From contig JAOAPW010000169.1 of the NCBI GenBank assembly GCA_025463105.1, positions 1-10,062 of the forward strand: a stretch of DNA of 10,062 nt. The letters run 5' to 3'. Below, piece by piece: positions 6,301 through 10,062 of the stretch. Made by a program: the position numbers and the translations under genes. Source of the stretch: Candidatus Acidiferrum typicum (GTDB lineage Bacteria; Acidobacteriota; Terriglobia; Acidiferrales; UBA7541). The notes beneath the pieces are model-generated. The model ran no database searches, was not told the origin of the DNA, and saw only the letters and a list, made by a program, of their open reading frames with translations. Numbering within the stretch: the first letter of the stretch is position 1; every line of letters starts with the position of its first letter.

Positions 6301-6813
6301 TACGCCAGGCTGCAAGGTCGCCAGATCGGTCCACGAACGGCCGTTCAGCGGAAGCTCGGCAACCGTCGTACTGTCGTTAATTCCACCAATGGTTGCGTTG
6401 GCCAGGTTCACCGTCGGAGCCTCGGCGTTTACTTCGACCCTTTGCACAGCCATTCCAGGCTTTACGGTAAAATTGAGGACGAGTTCCTGTCCGACGTTCA
6501 GCGTGACTCCGCTGCGCACATCGGTGTTAAAACCGCCGGCTGCAACGGTAATCTCGTAAGGGCCCGGCTGCAGGTTGGGCACCGTGTAGAGTCCCGAGCC
6601 GTTCGTGACCGTCATCCGGGTGATTCCGGTAGCGACGTTCTTGATGGTGACGTCCGCATTTGGAATAACGCCCCCGGTGGTGTCCGATACAGTGCCCGAA
6701 AGGGTTGCTCCGACTACCTGCGCTGATAGCTGGGCCGGCAGGCCGAGTTGAACTGATATTGCCAAAACCAGAATATAAGTTGCGATTTTCAAGTTTCGTA
6801 GATATTGACTCAA
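3391..6813 (-). CDS. TonB-dependent outer membrane receptor with carboxypeptidase-regulatory-like N-terminal domain
   Basis: A 1140-residue outer membrane protein of the Oar-like type abundant in Acidobacteria. A signal peptide (about residues 1-32, hydrophobic core IATYILVLAISVQLGL, cleavage near LSAQ) leads into a CarboxypepD_reg/CnaB-like beta-sandwich (about 35-115: ATLSGTVSDTTGGVIPNADV, then SGLYTVPNLQPGPYEITV). Next is a plug-like region (VAELPLNGRSWTDLATLQPG, MLDGVNINDY, YAAEYGRTSGGVISAITKTG, NQYGGSAGGPI). A long beta-barrel follows, ending in aromatic Trp (QFALKLTW), as barrel assembly prefers. I chose the TTG at 6813 because it has GAGGGG nine bases upstream (6828-6823) and puts a short basic n-region before the signal core. 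The open frame extends to an ATG at 6939, but that gives a 42-residue non-signal extension. The substrate is unknown; peptides, glycans or siderophores are all possible. No sigma/anti-sigma pair is adjacent. Confidence 0.9.
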   Translation of the reverse strand: MSQYLRNLKIATYILVLAISVQLGLPAQLSAQVVGATLSGTVSDTTGGVIPNADVTIKNVATGITRMTVTNGSGLYTVPNLQPGPYEITVAAGGFNTDVRSGVTLNVGQELVLNFTVKPGMAVQRVEVNAEAPTVNLANATIGGINDSTTVAELPLNGRSWTDLATLQPGVHLSQDQPPINAGDRVKRGLGLELTISGARPQQNNYMLDGVNINDYANAGPGSVLGGNLGTDAVAEFSILTTNYAAEYGRTSGGVISAITKTGTNQFHGSAYEFIRNSALDARNFFDPPVIPPFRRNQYGGSAGGPIQKDKTFIFGDYEGVSQGLGSTSLQNVPTLAARNGTLFYDPTAVDSNKALIGPPDGCTQIGTTNQCQLTVDPGIAKLLSSNLIPLPNQPVPAGSNSGQFGFQAFQITRENFFTIRADHNFSDKDRIFTTYLFDKASQSEPDEYQTKLLHNPMLRQMVAIEENHVITASLLNSVRVGFNRDNVESPSGATAINPAAADQSLGFVPGSTMGNIVIGSDNLAGYSGGLDVAAPFKFHWNSIQAYDNLFYTKGIHSMKFGVNVERLRGNTFGADFPGGQLIFNGNGNNDTGLSDFLTNRAADINADVPGTVTGRGVRQTIFGAYFQDDTHVRPNLSVNWGLRYEMASIITEASGKLSNLRVLSSLKPGDPGYPVHTGSPYIMNPTKRNFEPRVGFAWDPFKNGKTSVAGGFGLFDVLPLPVEMGSGVDGSFPFDIAYSATGLLTPYVPNANCSTSPNSGAFCQAQNSQSSRFYVMQFDPKRNYVMQWNLNIQRQLGAGTSLMVGYVGARGRHMRFQADDVNMVYPTLTPLGYVWPTPNTAPPATLLPSPTCSNGSAASTTGPSGCPWPVFNQFMGRTQMAIFDGNYYYNGLQVQFKKAMSHGFQIESSYTWSKNIDDGGGSVASDPFRNSISTLLWFCERCRRALSDQDQRHNLTLNYVWDIPTRASFGALPRAILGNWEAGGILSIQSGTPFTVLVSGDPLGENNTDPFQYPDLTNKPGCDNPVNPQNANGYIKLQCFALPTGNRLGTSGRNGLIGPGLIDMDFSLFKNIPITKISESFKAQFRTEVFNIFNRPNFTSPNDNRAIMDPTGQVSGNAGVFTLTNTTSRQIQFALKLTW

Positions 6814-7184
6814 TGGACGCCACCCCTCTTTCGATTCGATCGAATATTCGTTTCGAGATCGACCCCGTGAGAACGGTCGGCAAATGTACTTGAAATAGAT
6901 TTTGCCGGAGATGTCGCTGCGGCCTGGCAGGAGTGACATCAGAACTTCTCTATACTGAATGGGCGATTTGTGACCCGATCAACGCCCCGACCCCATTGCA
7001 TCTTTGCGGAGAACCATACTTCCGCTGACAACAAGTGTCAAGGTCGAAAAGTCTTTGCAAATTCGTGTTATACACTCGATCAATAAACCTGATTTATGAT
7101 TTCGTAAACGGAAAATCAGCAGGTTCAGTCCAGGACGGACTTAAGCTCAGATTGCCGCGCTTTTGAATTCGACTGCACGTCGCA
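6814..7184. other. Intergenic region and long 5' leader of the receptor gene
   Basis: There is no gene in this 371-bp stretch other than the unlikely N-terminal extension of the receptor frame. From the GT-C gene side it contains an imperfect inverted repeat, AACCTGATTT (7086-7095) with AAATCAGCAGGTT (7113-7125, three extra bases). This has no T run and so is at best a weak terminator. The receptor promoter (7041-7013) follows, then the leader. Just before the ribosome binding site the leader holds a TCGA-rich cluster of overlapping palindromes: ATTCGATCGAAT (6834-6845) and CGAATATTCG (6841-6850), with arms TCGATC (6836-6841) and GATCGA (6857-6862). No recognisable riboswitch was found. Confidence 0.5.
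7013..7041 (-). promoter_or_regulatory. Strong sigma-70 promoter of the TonB-dependent receptor
   Basis: On the minus strand: consensus -35 TTGACA (7041-7036), a 17-bp spacer and -10 TATGGT (7018-7013). Transcription would begin near 7006, leaving a leader of about 190 nt before the TTG start at 6813. An inverted repeat TGACA-ACAAG-TGTCA (7026-7040) overlaps the -35 and spacer and would suit a repressor. A second small dyad, GTGTTATACAC (7065-7075), lies just upstream of the -35. Spacing and hexamers are near ideal, but no experiment is implied. Confidence 0.75.
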
Positions 7185-9074
7185 TTACGGCGAAGAATTC
7201 AGCGGTGAATAACGAGATACGGCTCCATTGCCTTCATCGGGTTCGAAGAGCCACACATCGCGATTCCGGAAATAGCTGAGCAGGGGAGTAACATCTACTC
7301 CAGGTATTTCTCGCGCCCAGACGGTTTTGGCGTGATCGATATCCGCGCCGTTATACACATATTCTTCACCCGAATTGTGATCTTTCGCGTAGCGCACCAG
7401 GACGAGGTGTGACCCCGGCAAAGCGGCCAGCTGCTGCTCAACCGGCCGCCGGAAGGGCTCCGCCAGATCTTCCACGATGGGGTAATCATCGGGATGCAGA
7501 TTTGCCTCGAGCACGCAAATTTGCAGCAGCACCAGAACAAGAAATGCGAATTCGCAGAACGAAATTGCTAAAGATCGTCCTGCCGCAGGCATGATGCGCG
7601 TAGATACCAGCCTGAAAATCGTGAGCGCGCACAGCGTCGCGGCCAGTACGATTAGATAATGCCTGTGAAAAAAATCGAAATGTGAATTCGATTTGGACAT
7701 CATGGCGTGGACGAAATAAACCGGTCCGATTAATAAGCTGAAAAGCACGATCATCCGCGTCAAGGCAATGCCGATGGCGTGTCCGCGAAAACGCCAGCCT
7801 CGCATTCGGCGCATCCCCAGCATCAACAGCAAAAATGTGGTCGCTGCGAGCGGTGCGGCGTAATGCGCATGATAAAACACAACGACCCAGAGTCCGATCG
7901 CCGAGAGCGCAGCCTGCAACAGCAACAAGCGAATCTTGCGGTCACCCAGCAACCAGGGAAGCGCTAGAAACGGAATCGAAAGCGCCGGCCCGAGAAAAAA
8001 CTGCCAAAACTCCGTGGCCTTCCACCAAAAGTGGCCAACCGCTTGATCCCACCCGGGTTGATAAAGGCTGGGCATGTAATTGTTATAGAAATCGTCGAAT
8101 TGCGGATTGGCGTAGGTGCGCCGCGGCTGATCGTGGTCCCACAGAAATACGGGAGTGGTGAAGTACATTCGCTGCTCGATGAAATGAGGAAAAACGATCG
8201 GGCTTCCGGTCACGCGCGAGTTGTAATACCCAACGAATCCGACGATGCAGAGAAGTATCACGGCGATCGGCGCGAACACGCGTCTTAAGGGCGCAGCCTG
8301 CGCGGGATTCTGGCGCCGCAAAATCCACAACAGAAACCCCGCAGTTAGCGGAAGACAAAAAATGAATCCTTCGACGGGGCGGCTGATTGCGAGAATTGCC
8401 GCGCCCAACCCAAAAACAGCAGCGTCGCGAGACCTGCGAAATTTAAGTATTCGCGGCAGCGCGCCCAACACCATTGCCGCGCCGGTTGCGGCCACGGCGC
8501 CACCCCAATAACTATTCATCCAGTAGCTGAACAGACCGAGCCGCAGGAAAACCAGGACGCCGCCAACCAGCGCCCATTCCGGCGGCATCCAGCCCTGGAA
8601 CATCCAGGTCATCGCCACGCACATCGCGGCTGTACTCAGAAGGACTCCGATCCAGGGATTACCCAATAATTGCCCGATCGCGAGCATCGTCCCCTGAGCC
8701 GGAGGATACATGGAGGCATAACTTGGGTGCTGGATGACGTGAAAGGTATCTAAAAAAAACCACATGGGATGAGGAAGGTTTACCAACCGCCCGCGGGCAA
8801 ATGTATCGCCTGCGAGCAGGTAACTAAATTCGTCGTGAATCTTTGGTTGCGGCACGGGCATCCACGGAAGCAGCGCGAGGCGCGTAATAATCGTCGCTGA
8901 ACCAATCGCCGCCAGTGAGGCCCATTTGTGTCTTGCGAACTGAGAAAACTTTTTTTCAATCAAGCTGAAAAGAGGCTCAGCCAATCCTGGCATCGGCCAG
9001 GCCATGCCGAAACAAATTGCGAGAACAATCCAATCTATTATTTGCACAAGAGTTCGTCTGTTTGATCCCGCCAC
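7185..9074 (-). CDS. GT-C-type polytopic membrane glycosyltransferase-like protein
   Basis: A 629-residue inner membrane protein with many hydrophobic segments (first about 9-29, second about 52-71, then a series through about 525). The first large loop begins KIHDEFSYLLAGDTF (HDEF at 80-83), continues to HPMWFFLDTF and then YPPAQG. Acidic residues in this first extracytoplasmic loop are the hallmark of GT-C glycosyltransferases (ArnT/PMT/RgtA-like), which take sugars from polyprenyl-phosphate donors. The last 100 or so residues are extramembrane: HLVLVRYAKDHNSGEEYVYN, then DIDHAKTVWARE and NRDVWLFEPDE, a C-terminal module I associate with acidobacterial homologues. The start is GTG at 9074 without an obvious Shine-Dalgarno, so a downstream start is possible. 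The donor and acceptor are unknown. No other glycan genes are adjacent. Confidence 0.75.
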   Translation of the reverse strand: MAGSNRRTLVQIIDWIVLAICFGMAWPMPGLAEPLFSLIEKKFSQFARHKWASLAAIGSATIITRLALLPWMPVPQPKIHDEFSYLLAGDTFARGRLVNLPHPMWFFLDTFHVIQHPSYASMYPPAQGTMLAIGQLLGNPWIGVLLSTAAMCVAMTWMFQGWMPPEWALVGGVLVFLRLGLFSYWMNSYWGGAVAATGAAMVLGALPRILKFRRSRDAAVFGLGAAILAISRPVEGFIFCLPLTAGFLLWILRRQNPAQAAPLRRVFAPIAVILLCIVGFVGYYNSRVTGSPIVFPHFIEQRMYFTTPVFLWDHDQPRRTYANPQFDDFYNNYMPSLYQPGWDQAVGHFWWKATEFWQFFLGPALSIPFLALPWLLGDRKIRLLLLQAALSAIGLWVVVFYHAHYAAPLAATTFLLLMLGMRRMRGWRFRGHAIGIALTRMIVLFSLLIGPVYFVHAMMSKSNSHFDFFHRHYLIVLAATLCALTIFRLVSTRIMPAAGRSLAISFCEFAFLVLVLLQICVLEANLHPDDYPIVEDLAEPFRRPVEQQLAALPGSHLVLVRYAKDHNSGEEYVYNGADIDHAKTVWAREIPGVDVTPLLSYFRNRDVWLFEPDEGNGAVSRYSPLNSSP

Positions 9075-9132
9075 CAGAGTAACACGACGGCGCCTTTCCC
9101 TTCCGGCACGTACGAGATACAGATCGCTATGT

Positions 9133-9939
9133 ATGAAACTACACCGATTGCTTGATAGCCGCTGTCAATCCCTTCGTCTATTTTTACTCAGTTATGACAA
9201 ACTACTCAACGAAACGCCACTTGCCGTGAAACGCGATAAGCTAACTTTACCGAGACGCAGCGCCCCACAAAAAGGCCAGACGCTTGAGGACGGCGCGCTT
9301 CGCTGTCGCCAGAAATTCTTGAGGTTTTTCCCCGCCGGTTTTTACGACGATAAATATATTGCGTGGGAGCGTGAGTATAAATGGCAGGCTCATCAAAGCT
9401 GGGAGCAGGAGCTGAACCGCGACGAATTTCGCAGCCTTTTAATCGAGGGTCAGTACATGGAAATTGCCGACCGGGCCGTACGAATCGAGTCTCGTACGAA
9501 TCTTCTGTTTTCATTCGAGAAGATGGCGCTACGGGATGCAGTCAGAGCGATTGCTGGTGCTTGCTCCTTCGCAACGGGCCTTTACGATTTTTTACATGGC
9601 CGTGACGACGACGAGAAAAAGTTTGATCGCTGGTGCTCGGTTCTGGCTAAGTTGCCTCGAAAGAAGACTCGAGTGTTGACCTGGCCTCTGGCAACGGTTT
9701 TTGGGTTTATTGCAATGCCTGAGAAACATATATTTTTCAAACCGGATGTCACCCGCGAAGCTGCGAGACAATACGGCTACCCATTTGAATATAAATCCAC
9801 TCCCACATGGAATATCTACGAGAATCTCTTAAAATTTGCGGCCGTCATTCGTCGGGATTTACGAGACCTGAAACCCAGAGACTTGATCGACATACAATCA
9901 TTTATCTGGGTTCAAGGCTCGGATGAATTCGACGAATAG
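9133..9939 (+). CDS. Conserved hypothetical protein, soluble, function unknown
   Basis: A 268-residue protein from ATG 9133; the frame stays open upstream to 9004, inside the divergent gene, and a GTG at 9226 is another possible start. The N-terminal 50 or so residues look poorly structured (basic, Leu-rich). The rest looks like one well-packed, mainly helical domain rich in aromatic and charged residues: FFPAGFYDDKYIAWEREYKW, then RIESRTNLLFSFEKMALRDA, LYDFLHG, RVLTWPLATVFGFIAMPEKH, IFFKPDVTREAA and the end IDIQSFIWVQGSDEF. No signal peptide, membrane segment, Walker motif or metal-binding cluster is seen. I have an impression of related proteins in other bacteria sharing the LTWP...FLKP...VT..AA and DIQSFIW blocks, but I know no function. 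It is divergent from the GT-C gene and ends 17 bp from a convergent gene. Confidence 0.75.
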   Translation: MKLHRLLDSRCQSLRLFLLSYDKLLNETPLAVKRDKLTLPRRSAPQKGQTLEDGALRCRQKFLRFFPAGFYDDKYIAWEREYKWQAHQSWEQELNRDEFRSLLIEGQYMEIADRAVRIESRTNLLFSFEKMALRDAVRAIAGACSFATGLYDFLHGRDDDEKKFDRWCSVLAKLPRKKTRVLTWPLATVFGFIAMPEKHIFFKPDVTREAARQYGYPFEYKSTPTWNIYENLLKFAAVIRRDLRDLKPRDLIDIQSFIWVQGSDEFDE

Positions 9940-9956
9940 TGTGAGAGAACATCACT

Positions 9957-10062
9957 TCAGTGCTTCTTGGTGAATATCGACTTCGGGATCATCATGTGCA
10001 CGCCATCGTTCTCATCGACGAGTTGGGTGATGTGCAGATCGGCGGCGACGCTCGCCAGCATG
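9957..10062 (-). CDS. 3' end of an unidentified gene (continues beyond window)
   Basis: An open minus-strand frame enters at the window edge and ends with TGA at 9959-9957. About 34 C-terminal residues are visible, including MMIPKSIFTKKH at the end and the acidic stretch LVDENDGVH before it. Base composition and the tight convergent spacing (17 bp) to the previous stop suggest a real gene end rather than a chance frame. An ATG lies at 10061-10059, but a 34-residue gene starting there is less likely than a longer gene running in. The family is not recognisable from this fragment. Confidence 0.5.
   Translation of the reverse strand, partial: MLASVAADLHITQLVDENDGVHMMIPKSIFTKKH

Noticed and set aside
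6814..6939. N-terminal 42-residue extension of the TonB receptor from ATG 6939
   Set aside because: It puts 42 mostly charged residues before the signal peptide and lacks a good ribosome binding site, whereas TTG 6813 has GAGGGG at nine bases and a standard signal-peptide start.
7164..7201. TGAATTC / GAATTCA inverted repeat around the end of the GT-C gene
   Set aside because: Only 7-bp AT-rich arms, partly within the coding end, with no T run after it on the minus strand; likely chance.
9004..9132. Upstream extension of the unknown gene from ATG 9004
   Set aside because: It would overlap the 5' end of the divergent GT-C gene by about 70 bases and gives an Arg-rich peptide unlike the rest of the protein.
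9138..9168. TTGACA (minus, 9168-9163) as promoter of the GT-C gene
   Set aside because: The -35 is perfect, but the best -10 (TGTAGT) is 19 bp away and weak, and at 17 bp there is only GGTGTA. It also lies at the start of the divergent coding frame. Possible but not supported enough to list.

Overview
The window looks like chromosomal DNA from an acidobacterium (Acidobacteriota, probably near the Koribacter/Solibacter-type groups). This is inferred from three things: a very long TonB-dependent receptor with an N-terminal carboxypeptidase-regulatory-like domain, of the kind greatly expanded in that phylum; a small secreted ComEA-like helix-hairpin-helix protein; and a GT-C-type membrane protein with a C-terminal extramembrane domain. 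No rRNA, tRNA, CRISPR array, transposase or phage gene was seen.

Layout. Positions 1-543 are the 3' end of ffh (signal recognition particle GTPase, M domain). A small secreted helix-hairpin-helix gene (594-962) lies on the minus strand. It is followed by a divergent regulatory region (963-1201) with two abutting perfect palindromes. Next is the ribosome and tRNA maturation operon rpsP - khpA - rimM - trmD (1202-3297, plus strand), closed by a strong intrinsic terminator (3337-3389) where rplS often follows in other bacteria. On the minus strand are a 1140-residue TonB-dependent receptor (3391-6813), with a textbook sigma-70 promoter and a roughly 190-nt leader, and a 629-residue GT-C-like membrane protein (7185-9074). 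A divergent conserved protein of unknown function (9133-9939, plus) follows. The last 106 bases hold the 3' end of a minus-strand gene that leaves the window.

How the genes work together. ffh, rpsP, khpA, rimM and trmD are translation and protein-targeting genes that commonly cluster: Ffh targets nascent membrane proteins, RpsP (S16) and RimM act in 30S assembly, KhpA is a small KH-domain RNA binder, and TrmD makes m1G37 in tRNA. The receptor, GT-C protein and unknown genes are envelope or accessory functions with no visible link to that operon.

The most unusual feature is trmD. Its reading frame is intact and all core SPOUT motifs are present, but it is about 75-80 residues longer than usual because of two in-frame loop insertions. 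The first contains a 59-bp palindromic repeat-like element (2642-2700). The second lies in the linker known to order on tRNA binding and contains a heptamer-type repeat (CGAATCA units). This resembles the in-frame palindromic elements known from Rickettsia genes, here apparently in an essential tRNA methyltransferase.
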